NCBI GenBank assembly: GCA_008973525.1
Contig: WACJ01000415.1
Coordinates: 124,001-188,000 of the forward strand
Source of the DNA: Stenopsyche tienmushanensis
Lineage: Eukaryota > Arthropoda > Insecta > Trichoptera > Stenopsychidae
DNA length: 64,000 nt
Reading direction: 5' to 3'
Shown here: in pieces, positions 1-10,329 of the stretch
How positions within the stretch are numbered: the first letter of the stretch is position 1
Layout: every line of letters starts with the position of its first letter
Program-made: the position numbers and the translations under genes
The notes under the pieces: generated by a model
Told to the model about the DNA's origin: nothing
Databases searched by the model: none
What the model saw: the letters and a program-made list of their open reading frames with translations, nothing else

Positions 1-297
1 GCAGTGTCTATTCATTTCACAATGCATCGAAATACCCAATTAATAAAATAAATGTAATTGGGAATAATGAGACAATAGAAAAATCATATACCTATTGTAT
101 GGTGGCGAAAATTACTCTCTGAACGATTTATTTTTTCTTGCGTTTGTATTATTAATATTCGATTAGACATCATGATGTATTATTAAATAGAAGGGTTCTA
201 GCATTAAAAATAAAATTTTAAAAAATAATTTTAATGGTTAATTCTTGTGTTTTTTACATATGCTAGGTGTTTCCAAACTTATTGTCGGAATTCATCC

Positions 298-622
298 ACT
301 TGACCAAGTATTAGATTTTCGGATCTTATTACAAAGGTTGTTATTAACATGGTTATCGATTGTTTTTATTCAGGTTTAACCTGATTTCCTGGATTTGAAG
401 AATTTTGTAAAGCGATTAATACAGTCGGGCAGAGCAACGTGTGAGATAACTGGAATCGTAACAACAATTAAAGTATAATTTAAATCTATGATAATTTAGC
501 TATTCTTACTTAAATTTATATTCAAATAGTCCTATCTTAATTTAAACGTAAGTGGAAAGCGATGGAAAACCGCCACATGAATATGTTATGACGATCGCCT
601 ACATTCGATAACGGATATAACG
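298..622 (+). repeat. Degenerate tRNA-headed SINE copy
   Basis: This stretch aligns by eye with the better copy at 32140-32600. Shared blocks are a 'ttgaccaagt' start, a 'ggtttaacctgatttcctgg' block, an 'aagcgattaat' block and a 'ggaaaaccgccacat' block, followed by a 'cgataacggatat' tail. The tRNA-like head is badly eroded, with no usable box B, so it is an old copy. Boundaries are approximate. Confidence 0.55.
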
Positions 623-981
623 TGCACCTTAAGAAAATTATAATAATTTTATTATCATTTTATAAAACCCACCCTCATTCGCAAACGCAGAAAAATATAT
701 TGTATTATAATATTTCAATAAATTCATGATTTTCGTTGTATTAAGCGGCCTCCAACTGACATCGCATATTATAAATTCGCTTAAATCAAAGCGTTGAGAA
801 TGATTTATGTATTTTTTCATCTCTAAATTTAAACAAATTTATAAAAGTCACGTTGTTGACAAACACTATAGTACATATGCGTGCATTTTAAACAAGCACG
901 TCATGTGGCCTATGGATAATATATTTCGTTGACCTGATGTTTCAAGCTCGCCAACAATCACATTATATACTCATCAGAGAT

Positions 982-1000
982 CACGTGTTGGAACCACGTG
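982..1000. promoter_or_regulatory. Tandem perfect E-boxes (CACGTG x2, 7-bp spacer)
   Basis: CACGTG occurs at 982-987 and again at 995-1000, with exactly 7 bp between them. Paired E-boxes with a 6-7 bp spacer are a known arrangement for CLOCK:CYCLE/BMAL1 binding in clock-controlled genes. The pair lies 9.2 kb upstream of the tim start codon. It could be a distal tim element, a promoter of something else, or chance. The sequence is seen; the function is inferred. Confidence 0.45.
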
Positions 1001-1219
1001 TTTTGTAGTTAGATCGATTTTCGTTAGTAATTGATAGGAGCTTGGAGTCGACACACAAATTCAACGTGATTCAATAAGTGAATAAAATCAACGAGCTGTC
1101 AAATTCAATCAGCCGTTCGAGGTTGAATTCGCGCGAAAAACAGTAGTTTGTTTTTGTTGTTTTGCCTTCATATCTGTTATTCAAGACTATTTAATTTTTA
1201 TTGAACAATCCACTTTACA

Positions 1220-1384
1220 ATGGATCGATTTTCGCCGAATGAAGAATTTATTCGAAATGTAATGCTTTATAATTTTCACAAAAAAAAGACTGCAACGCGC
1301 GTCACTAAAAATATTTGCGATGTACTGGGCGATATTTTAAAATTTTGCAAATGCCAAAATTGGTTCCAGAATATTTTTATTTAA
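1220..1384 (+). pseudogene. Mariner-type transposase N-terminus, truncated
   Basis: A 54-codon frame from ATG 1220 to TAA 1382. It reads like the N-terminal helix-turn-helix start of mariner transposases: an 'EFIRNVMLYNF' block, then 'TRVTKNICDV', then 'KFCKCQNWFQ', matching the usual order of an 'IRH.MLY.F' start, a '.A..NIC..YG' helix and a '.CQ.WF..F' helix. The glycine-bearing segment is short and the frame ends right after it. The rest of a roughly 345-residue transposase is absent, so this is a dead fragment. Confidence 0.55.
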
Positions 1385-2299
1385 AAAATTAAATAGATTT
1401 TTACTCTTATTATGGACGCAAAAATAAATGACTATCAAAGAGTCAGGTAGCAAAACCGACGCCTAAACCCAGCCTGACAACAAAAAAAAAATATTTTGTC
1501 TGTTTGGTGGAACTGCAAGGATATCATTAATTTTGAAACACTTAAACCTGGACAAACTAACGATGGAAATTACATTTTGTAATAATATGAGCATTAAAAT
1601 CTTTCATTTAAAAAATCAAAAACTCCATGAGTACATCTTATATTTCCTACTACGAGAGAAATATTAATAAATAAAATAGTTTTACAGTGGATTGTTTGTG
1701 ACTGTACTATGATGATTACTAATAGTGATTACTTTTAAATTTGACCCAAGGTGAGCCTCGTTAATTCTGGATTTGACAGGAGAGTGAATACAACTACTCT
1801 CATAGATAAATAATTCCAATTATGGAAATGATAAATTTAGTTTTACTAGTATATATTTGTAATATTCAGGCACGCCAACTTCAACGAATTTTGCATTCAA
1901 ATTGAAATCGCGCTGAATTACAATAATCGAAAATGTCTTCCAATGAATTAAAATTCACAATTTAGCAATTTGCAATGAAATTAATATAACTATGCTGAAT
2001 CGATCAATCATTTAGAGCAGTGCTCCGCAACGTTTTCTCACCCACGGCACACCAAAGCTCTTCTTTAAATTTCGCGGCACACCAAAAGCCAATAATAATA
2101 AATATTGATTTATTTATTTTTAAACAGCTCTCCCCATAGTTCATAAAAAAGACTCTAAAAGGGCGTAAATATTTTATACAATTTTACAATAAATTTAATT
2201 TTTTTATTTCCTATGTACACATACATAAAAACTATACTATATTTACTTTTGTGCAATCTTAATAATTATTATAAAATAATGACAACTTAATGTGATACC

Positions 2300-2698
2300 T
2301 GCGCTTTTTTTCGATTCAAAATTTTCAGCCAAATTTCTAATCAGTGTTCCTAAAATATCGCTTGACATGTCGTAAATAAGTCTTTTAACAGTATCGGCAG
2401 ACAACGAAACTTTATTTACTTCCTTAACATCATTGGGCTCAAGCATAAGTCGAACAATTTCCATACATGCTGATTTAATAAGTGTTTCGCCGATAGTATG
2501 TGGTTTTTTCTGACATGCAGTTAATTTTGCAACACGGTAGCCAGCTTCTAAAACCTTTTCAGAAACCGTAACGGCCGAATTCATAAATTGTTTCTCTTTT
2601 TGATTTTGTTCTAAACGCCTCTGAAAATATTGTTTATTCTTTTTGGCGCAACTGGGATAGTTTGAATTTAGATGGCGATGTAATTTATTGGGTGTCAT
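2300..2698 (-). pseudogene. hAT Buster-family transposase fragment
   Basis: The minus-strand frame starts at 2698 and carries 'KKPHTIGETLIKSACMEIVR' and 'VNKVSLSADTVKRLIYDMS'. These match the segment after the BED zinc finger in Buster-type hAT transposases and their domesticated relatives (ZBED5, FAM200, SCAND3), where 'AK.KKPHTIGE.LI.PA..e' is followed by '.V.LS..TV.RRI.DM'. Frame meaning is lost after 'LAENFESKKSAG'. The catalytic DDE core and the C-terminal dimerisation region are not present. It is the only coding remnant of the surrounding hAT element. Confidence 0.7.
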
Positions 2699-3499
2699 TG
2701 CTTCGTTTGATAGCTAATGCAAATGATGCATTGTGGCTTTGGAGCTGTTTCATCACCACATCACGAGAATCCATATTGAATGTAGTCTTCGTTGTGCTTC
2801 ATTTTCACAGTCTTTGACATTTTTGCAATGCTTGTGCTGGGTTCTTCTGTATGTAAAGACGAATCTTTTCCACGTAAAATTGTATCCATTGTAACGTGGG
2901 CGAGAGCCCTCAGCTGAATACCGGGGCCCAGTTATCTTCGTCATGCTTCTGTCAACCAGTCCTAGTTACCTTCGTTCGTAGAGCTTCTGACGACCCGCGG
3001 CTGCCGCGTCCCTCGTAACATCGGCGAGAAGGACTCCACAGGGTGGTGGTGTTGGATTTCAAAGACGATTTTTTTTCTCCACAGTATGTTTATTTGTTCC
3101 ACTTTGAACAAACTCCGGCTGCGAGGCGTGGAATACCCAAACTCGAGCTCAGAAGTGAGTCTAAACTCAAGCTTTCAAGGAGAGGATTTCGCAGACAGGA
3201 GTCAGAGTAGTCTTAGTTACACCATATTTAAAGAAGTGTAAAATTGAATATTAATCACACGAAGAACGCATAACCATACAAAATTCATTAACACAACTAA
3301 TAGTAATGAATGGTAACTACTGCCGCAAGACGAGTGAATGTGACGTAGCACGGTAACACGACTAAAGTAGGCTGATCGGTTGGTAATTTGTGGGATCGTT
3401 GCTATCCTTGCCTAGTTTTAGCAAAGGAATTACTGGTTTTGGCAAAGAAAATGGGTGGGAAATACCTCATATTGTATTTAGGCACGCATAAAATATTTT

Positions 3500-3970
3500 A
3501 GTTATGTGAATGGCAGATTTTTTTATTATCGTATTATCGATTGTGTCAAAACCCAGGGACTTTTTGTTTTTTAGTTTTCTAATGATTTTTGTTATTTCTA
3601 AAGGAGTTACCAATTTAGTTTTGTGCATGTCATTATTTGAGCTTTCACGGAAATCCCCAATTGACTTTGTTAACAGCTTTCTTTGTTTTACTGTCGCTCA
3701 TATTTTCGAAAATCTTGTGATTTAGGCACAAGGTTTCTGTAAGCATATTTGTCTTTTCTAAATCGGTTTCGGCTATTTTATCGTTTCTAACCAAAATAGG
3801 AATTCTCGTGGCTTTGTTTTTGTGTGATTTGACGGTTTTCCAAAGTGATCCAATCTGAATTCTATTGATTCTGTCAGCACGATGACAGATGAATCCCGGA
3901 ACAGAAATATTAATATCTGGTTTTAGGTGTCTGGCGACATAAATAGGAGACAGACGCTGGAGAACTATTG
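3500..3970 (-). pseudogene. Possible non-LTR retrotransposon fragment nested in the hAT
   Basis: Reading the minus strand from about 3970 gives 'LSPIYVARHLKPDINISVPG' followed by 'FICHRADRIN'. This resembles the 'SE.WLKP.....IPGY...R.DR' segment at the start of LINE endonuclease domains. Further along, 'IPILVRNDKIAETDLEK' and 'NKVNWGFP' resemble the linker before a LINE reverse transcriptase. Frames are short and interrupted. Assignment is by pattern only. Confidence 0.35.
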
Positions 3971-4078
3971 AAAAATATTTTAGTTATAATATTGTCTTAT
4001 TTGACCGCGGCACACTTGTATCGGCTCACGGCACACCAGTGTGCCGCGGCACACCGGTTGCGGAGCACTGATTTAGAG

Positions 4079-5340
4079 CACCGAGTGGCCATGAAAAAGC
4101 ATAGATCTGCTCGGGTCATATTTCGAGTCACATAAACACCGAAGATCACTTTCGATTCTTGTTTTTTAGGCATGTATGAAAATGAATGCAAATATATACC
4201 AATTATGCTAAAAGATACAGCTATATTGTACGTAGATGAACAATTATATTGCAGACCTTGGCATTAAAATAGTGCCATTGCGCAAAGACAACGTAAATCA
4301 ATATTTTTTCAAAGGATATTTTGGATTATAATTGGATTGGTGTACTTAAAATTTATTTATTTGGAGCGTTCCCATGGAAGATGTTTATCGCATTGTGAAT
4401 CGAACTTCCTAGTATTTTTTAGGCTAGGGTTTTGGTAGACGTGGATAAATTTGTAGCGCAGGAACTTATAGGTAAAAAACGTTTATATAATATCAAAACA
4501 ATAAAATGATAAAGAATCAGCTTTGTATTCATGGGAATAATTACACAAATAATGTCACTGCCTGCCGTACAATTAAGTGTTAAATGTGCTAAGCTCCGAC
4601 CTCCAAGCCTTCACTCCAATTTGAGCATATAAATTTGTTCGCGATAGCGATTTGCTAATTATTTTGAACGTGATTTCAGTTCAGTTTCAGATTAAAATGA
4701 GGTTTTCAATACAAATTCGTCATCAATTCAACGTAATATTCATATATTCGAATGCACGTCGATTGCTCAAATTTTCCACAATTTAGATTTGAACCCGAAG
4801 CTTTATAAAATAATATAAAAGTATAGTATTTAATCCGCCATATCGACACACAGTGAAGTATTGAATTTTAAAACGGGAGAATCTTTCCAATAGGTATAAA
4901 ATTCTGTTATTTTTTAAAGATTTAATGTGAACGCTATACATTTACAATTGAACACTTAAGCTAAATTCTCAAAATGAAATCTAAATTTGAAAATAATGAA
5001 GGTTATATTTATATTTCAAAGGGGATATCCATAAAAATAACACAAACTGTATCTTATTAATAGAAGTTATTTAGATATATATATATATATAATATATACA
5101 TATTTGCAAAAATAGATCTTATATATTAAAGGCTAAATTTAAGCCTAATTAAAAGTAGCAAGGTTTTTTTTTAGATTTTTTAGGCATTTGCGTAACGAGG
5201 CTAAATTAGTAACTTAAAGTAAGTCGTCTTATTTATGGATACATTTTTCTAAAATTAACCCCGAATATTTTTTTTTAGATCATGCTTTTTCAAAAACCCG
5301 AGAAGGGTTGAATAACAACCCATTTGATCTATATATAGGC
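4079..5340. other. AT-rich intergenic stretch, no gene seen
   Basis: No convincing coding frame. There is a TATAAAT at 4628-4634 and a TCAGTT initiator-like motif at 4676-4681, but their spacing of about 50 bp is too wide for a standard core promoter. The ATG that follows at about 4697 opens only a short frame. A pure (TA) run sits near 5075-5095. Confidence 0.4.
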
Positions 5341-5356
5341 ATTTAATTAATTTCAA

Positions 5357-5683
5357 CACGTGAACGAGAAAAGAACGTGTTCCAAAAATGTTTTGATTCC
5401 GAAATTATTTTTGGAATCACGTGACGATTGACCCGAACTTTTCCGGCGGTTAAAAACGCACCCCTAAGTAAAAGGGCTATTTTCGGGACTCGCCAAAATA
5501 AACGATCTAAGAGCACTTGTAAGAATGTCGTTATTTTATCGCCTGTTCTCAAAACGTGATCACATCAACAAAGTAGTGGAAAAAATCGAGTAGCTCCTCG
5601 TGTCGGTTACGAGTTTTCAATTGCTCAAATAATCATAAGGTCACTGAAATTCATTTCGCGAAGAAATTGACCTCGTTATAAAA
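5357..5683 (+). promoter_or_regulatory. E-box/E'-box cluster plus TATA box, candidate tim promoter
   Basis: CACGTG lies at 5357-5362 and 5418-5423, AACGTG (E'-box) at 5374-5379 and 5553-5558. The second and third boxes are the outer ends of an imperfect inverted repeat, AACGTG-TTCCAAAAAT facing ATTTTTGGAAT-CACGTG (about 5374-5423). A TATAAAA follows at 5677-5683. In insects CLK:CYC activates tim through CACGTG and E'-type boxes, and insect tim commonly has a non-coding first exon. Here tim opens with a splice acceptor 6 bp before the ATG, so its promoter must lie upstream. Calling this the tim promoter is inference; the motifs are directly visible. Confidence 0.5.
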
Positions 5684-7522
5684 TATCGCGTAAAAACGAT
5701 AAGCTTACACAGATTAAAAATAAGCTATATCATATTGGTAGGCAATAAAATTTGTTGTTTGAATCGTTTACAAAGCAATTAGTGATGGGTTTATGCAATG
5801 AAAATCAAAACAAATACATTTTTTGTATTGCCAAGTTCTAATAAGTTGCTAAAATGTGATAACAACTGTCATAAATTTGCAAAAAAATAAAAACAACTTT
5901 TAATACTTTAAATATCACAATGAGTGGAAGATTGTTAAAAAAAGACCCGGAATGATAAGAACGACACACATGGTTTAATTACTAAAACATTAAGCCGGGT
6001 ATACAAGATTTATGGAGAGCCTATTGACAATCCCTTTAGATGCTTGAAAATGAGTCGTTTTTCATGATTTATTTTAATGGTGATAAAATAATCGTATCAT
6101 TTTAATTTTTTTACATTATTTTACTACAACCTTAAAGTACTAATTTATACTATTTTTTTAAAAACAAAAAACAAAATGGCGGAGATATAAGGTATTCCAC
6201 TAGGCGCCTTTTCTCGTCACGGTTCGCCACTTGTCGAAGGTTTTCTGTTATATTGAAACCAAAAATATAATTTTATTTTTTTATTTTTAATATATATAGG
6301 CAGTCAGCTAAGCTATATTTTTTTTAAAAAGTATGAAATTAAAAATTTAGTAGGCTTTTTAATCAAATATTCATATTTTTTACAATTTTCTTAATAAGTG
6401 TTACCCCAAAAAAAATAATGTATTTACGCGAAAATCTTAAAACTTTAGCTTAGTTGACTAGATAATATTATAGTGAGAAATATCCCAAAATTTCAGCCAG
6501 ATTGATCAATAAATTTTTGAGCTACATCTGGCGAACATTTTGAAAATGTAGTCTCGAGATAATCTCGTTTAAAGTTTCAATACGATAAAACTATCAATTT
6601 TAGTGACTTACCGATCAATCAATGATTCTAGACGCATATAACAGATCTTGAGCTTTCTCAAAAAGTTGATTATCTTCGATTAGCTGTCGTTTTTGGGCTA
6701 TATGAGCTGCTTTTGTCACAGAAAGACTCTTACGGTTCTGCCTCGATATCCGCGCTTCATCGGTATTTTCAGCAAGATTTTATACTAGTTGCCAATAATC
6801 ATATTTAATGTATTCATCGTCTTCAAAATGAAGCAGTAGTCCTTATTAAATATCCCAGCAGCAATGTATTTTGATGTTTCAATTATTTTTACACCATAAT
6901 GCAGGTGCTTTGAAGACTATATAAATAATGTTTCATGTGAGATATCTCAGATTACACACACACTTTAAATTCAGCAGTAAAGAAACAGAAGACGATATTG
7001 AAGTGAAAGAAACTCCTGCTACCCTTACAGTGAAAATTATATTATACAAGAAACTAGTCAATCTATTTAATGTACATGACTCAAATTTTGAACGAGCTTT
7101 CAAATTCCAGCACGAGCTTAAGAATTGCATGTCTCCATATCACGAACTGCGTAAAAAAATATCGGTTTCATCACATTGATTTGAAGTTATGCAGTTTTTA
7201 AAAATAACGGAACCTATCCCTCAGTTTTCTATGTAGTTCAAGACTTTTTTATGCGGATTTTTTTATATGCGACTCCCCGTGGAACGTATCTATGGCATAA
7301 AAACAGACCCAAGTGTACTATACTTTATCTCATTTTAATTAAGTCTGTCATGTATGAAGAAAATGATCCTGTACCATGTTAATCGACCATATAACTGCAT
7401 TTAAATTCAATCGATTTATTTACATTTCTGTAATAAAAATCAATGCTATGCATGATCAATGTGTCCATTTAAATAGCGCAATTTTCCCATGGTTATTTTA
7501 AAAAGGACATCAATATTATAAA

Positions 7523-7925
7523 GCAGGGTTTCGAACAAGAATAAAATTAAAACCGATAACCGGTAAAACTAATCAAGTCGAAAGTCCATTTACGTTAGGA
7601 TACTTTCAATTAATCATTCATATTAGGTGTATCGATAAATCCTTGCCGATTTTGATAGACATCTGTTTGAGCTCAGTTTGTATTCAGACACAGGGTAAAA
7701 TGTCAAAGTTCGAAACACACATTCGGCATTATATGTTGGCATTATACGGTCGTTTATCATCGTCATTTACGGCGAAGTGTTACCATTACGACCATGTCCC
7801 TATAACTGAAAAACCTTTAAATTTTGATGACTAAAAACTGAAAACCACAACAGAATCAATATAAATGTTAAGAACGTAACCAAAATCATAACTGAAATGA
7901 AAAATATAATGATTCAAAGCACTAC
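7523..7925. repeat. MITE-like element with CAGGGTTTCGAAC / AACCG-rich ends
   Basis: The left end reads CAGGGTTTCGAAC followed by AACCG-rich sequence. The right end, at about 7836-7925, is an inverted, decayed version built on 'aaatgttaagaacgtaacc' and 'aactgaaatgaaaaatat'. The same end recurs at 32030-32118 and 49240-49326, and in the other orientation at 8845-8945, 55170-55262 and 63636-63694. Ends of the type CAGGG.TTCGAACCG suggest a hAT-derived MITE family. Confidence 0.4.
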
Positions 7926-8844
7926 TATAGTGTCTTTGTGTATTCGGCTGACGCAACTGGTGCATATGGAAATTGGCGCATGTCGTCAGAAAATTAAACG
8001 AATTCGCGTCAAGGAAAATTTTTGTAAATTAATAATTGATTAATACAGCTAAATAAAGGCTAACTATGATAAGGGCACATAAGATCGGTTGGATAATAAA
8101 TTAGAAATGCACATTTTATCGACGTCAACGTTCTAGAGTATTGTACTTGCTGTATGGTCTCGTGTTCGTCCTCGTGACCTATGGAAAGCTTTCAGCATTG
8201 TGTAAGTTCCCGGGCTTTTGTCGTTATACACAAATAAGACTTCTTTATATAAGGAGCTGCCGAATACTTTACTTTTATTGGATGCACTCAAAGTTGAACA
8301 ATTACACATTTGGCGTGTGCTTCATGGGGTCACATAACAGGGTTTAATCATAATCAAACCTGCAAACCTATAGAAGAAAAATAAACAAACATGTCACGCG
8401 TTCGATGCTGAGGAAAATGTGTTCATAATTGAATTCGATCGTAGGATGATCAAACGATAATATTGGAATATTTTAGGGAGAGAATTTACAATAAGTCTGA
8501 TTGGAAAAGCGTCCCTTCAAAATATAGCGAGTTCGAAACCAATTTATTAATATTCATACTTATTTCATCAGTCATAATTCATTGTCTTTTAATATACGAC
8601 ATTGGTCAGGAAATATTTTATATTTATCCAGTTGGAAATGATTGCTGATGTACGTATTTATCTATTTATTTCATATTGGATTTAGATCATATTCTAAACG
8701 TTTATCTTATCCAACCTCAAATATGTAGAACCAAAAATGGATTTGATTTTAAAGGCTCAATTCCATTTTGTGATCAATTCCAAAAGTTTTTATCCGAACA
8801 ATTAAATTTTCGATGTTCCATTTTGAATCTGCTATAGATTTAGT

Positions 8845-8945
8845 TAGGGCTTCGAATTGTTATATTTTTCATTTCGGTTTTCATTACACTATTTATATCG
8901 GTTTAGTTATGGTTTTTGTTTCAGGAAAAATAATGGTTTTACAGA
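8845..8945 (-). repeat. AACCG-rich dispersed repeat end
   Basis: An AGGGCTTCGAATTGTTAT start followed by 'tttttcatttcggttttcat' and 'tatcggtttagttatgg'. It is the same roughly 85-bp terminal sequence as in the copies at 32030-32118 and 49240-49326, in the opposite orientation. Confidence 0.45.
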
Positions 8946-9504
8946 TGTTTAAGATGATAATTTGAATAAATAATAGTATTGTATTTTTAATAAAAGCATG
9001 GTACTGAAAATAAAGCGTTATAGAGTGATGCACGCAATATGAGTAGGCATTCTCTTTTTGGATCACTCGAGTGCGTACGCCACATGTACGTGCATACTCA
9101 TCAAAGGTTTAATTAAAAGGGGTTGTGAATATAAAATGTATTTACAGGAATTTCTTTCTTCTTTGTAATTTTATAGTTATCGCGTAGGCGACAAATCAAA
9201 CATGAATGTCTGTTTGTTTATACTGTTTGACTAAAAATTCCTATGCCATTCATCCTATTGGGATGAAATTTTGGTGAGTAATTGGACGTGTATCCTAGAA
9301 GGTTTATAAATCAGTACAATCAATTATTTGTGTGCAGAAATTGTCTTGCGAGACGTTTAACGAATGCACCATGTTGGCGCATATTGATCTGGCATAATGG
9401 TCTGATATAAAGGTGTAATAGTTAGAACTAGAAGTTTAGAATCATATAATTTATTAAACGAAAGGATGTTGAATTAATACGTATCTATGTATGATTTCTG
9501 TTCC

Positions 9505-9600
9505 CGTAATCCCGAATTTTTCGGGATTACGTTTACTAATCCCAGGATTCATGAGCACCTAAAATTGTCCGGGATCCCGGGATTGGATTCCCTACTTACA
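9505..9600 (+). repeat. Terminal fragment of the CCCGGGAT-type hAT family
   Basis: The segment contains 'cgggattacgtttactaatc', 'attcatgagcacctaaaa' and a 'gggatcccgggattggattc' end. It matches the right ends of the larger copies near 33600-33655 and 42530-42615. Only the end is present; no transposase is attached. The opening is itself partly palindromic (cccgtaatcccga / tcgggattacg). Confidence 0.6.
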
Positions 9601-10226
9601 AGTGATCGTTAGCCTAAAACACTGCAGTAAGTAAGCCAAGGCTGGTAATCCTCGATCTTATCGTATGACCTGCTCATAATCATAAGCATTGATTTAAAAT
9701 CAATCAACTCTATATTTACAAAAATATGTATTGATTTTTTATGAAAAATGTTCAGATTTTAAATCATAATTGCTTGAAAGCTTTGTAGTTTTATCATTTT
9801 TAATTGATGCTGATAAGCTAATTTTATTGAATACATCAACCGAAAGCAAAAGTAATACGTAAGACGACGAGGATATAATTACTAGTTTGCATCATCACAT
9901 CCCGACAAGTATACGGCTTCTTCTAAAGTTCTGAACGGAACTCACGAGGCATTTTCAATTGGTTTTACGCCACATTATGGTGGCACGTTGAATGATCGAT
10001 TTTATTGCAACGTTTTCAGCTGAACACGTTTCATCTGTAACAGTTTTCAGCGTATTGTTTTCGATGTTATTTAGGTCAATCCATTGGCGTAGCTGGAGAG
10101 TTAGATCAAAATCTTTATTTATATTGTTGTTTATATAACAATAAAGCCTTAATCATCAAATCTTCTAACAATTCAAAGCCAATGTTTTTTAAATATCATC
10201 AAATTTATATATTTTTTAATTTGCAG

Positions 10227-10329
10227 ATAAATATGGAGTGGGCCATTGTAAGTCCTCAAGTGCACAGCGCGTTTGCATCTCTGGGGTTCGTCGAAGGAGA
10301 TGATTATCACACTAACGATGATTGCTTGG
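10227..10329 (+). CDS. tim: tim coding exon 1 (residues 1-32)
   Basis: The acceptor TTGCAG ends at 10226 and the ATG is at 10233, so six bases of 5' UTR belong to this exon. It encodes the conserved N-terminus [16 protein letters not shown]. The start corresponds to the short form (S-TIM) of Drosophila; whether an upstream exon adds a longer leader, as in L-TIM, cannot be told. The donor GTGAGA follows 10329, leaving phase 1. Confidence 0.93.

Larger units (their letters stand above)
2010..4078 (-). mobile_element. hAT (Buster-like) element with 8-bp TSD, internally disrupted
   Basis: The element body is 2018-4070. It starts with CAGTGCTCCGCAAC and ends with the inverted GTTGCGGAGCACTG. It is bounded on both sides by the same 8 bp, ATTTAGAG (2010-2017 and 4071-4078), the target-site length of hAT transposons. 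Next to each end are repeated GGCACACC subterminal motifs. A transposase piece lies on the minus strand at about 2300-2700. Unrelated DNA, including a probable LINE piece at about 3500-3970, fills the right half. At about 2.05 kb and with a broken frame the element is non-autonomous. The intact target duplication says the outer boundaries are original. Confidence 0.85.
5715..10226 (+). other. Probable 5' UTR exon and first intron of tim, exon boundary unresolved
   Basis: If the TATA box at 5677 is used, transcription would start near 5710 and exon 1 would splice to the acceptor at 10225-10226 (TTGCAG). I see no single convincing donor; GTAGGC near 5738 is a weak candidate. The interval is AT-rich and holds repeat pieces (about 7523-7925, 8845-8945, 9505-9600). 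A short open frame at 6928-7179 matches nothing I recognise. Confidence 0.3.

Noticed and set aside
4628..4681. TATAAAT plus TCAGTT as a core promoter
   Set aside because: The spacing of about 50 bp is too wide for a TATA/initiator pair, and only a short frame follows.
6928..7179. 83-codon plus-strand frame as a gene
   Set aside because: An overlapping frame of similar length is open on the other strand, no motif is seen, and no splice context supports it.
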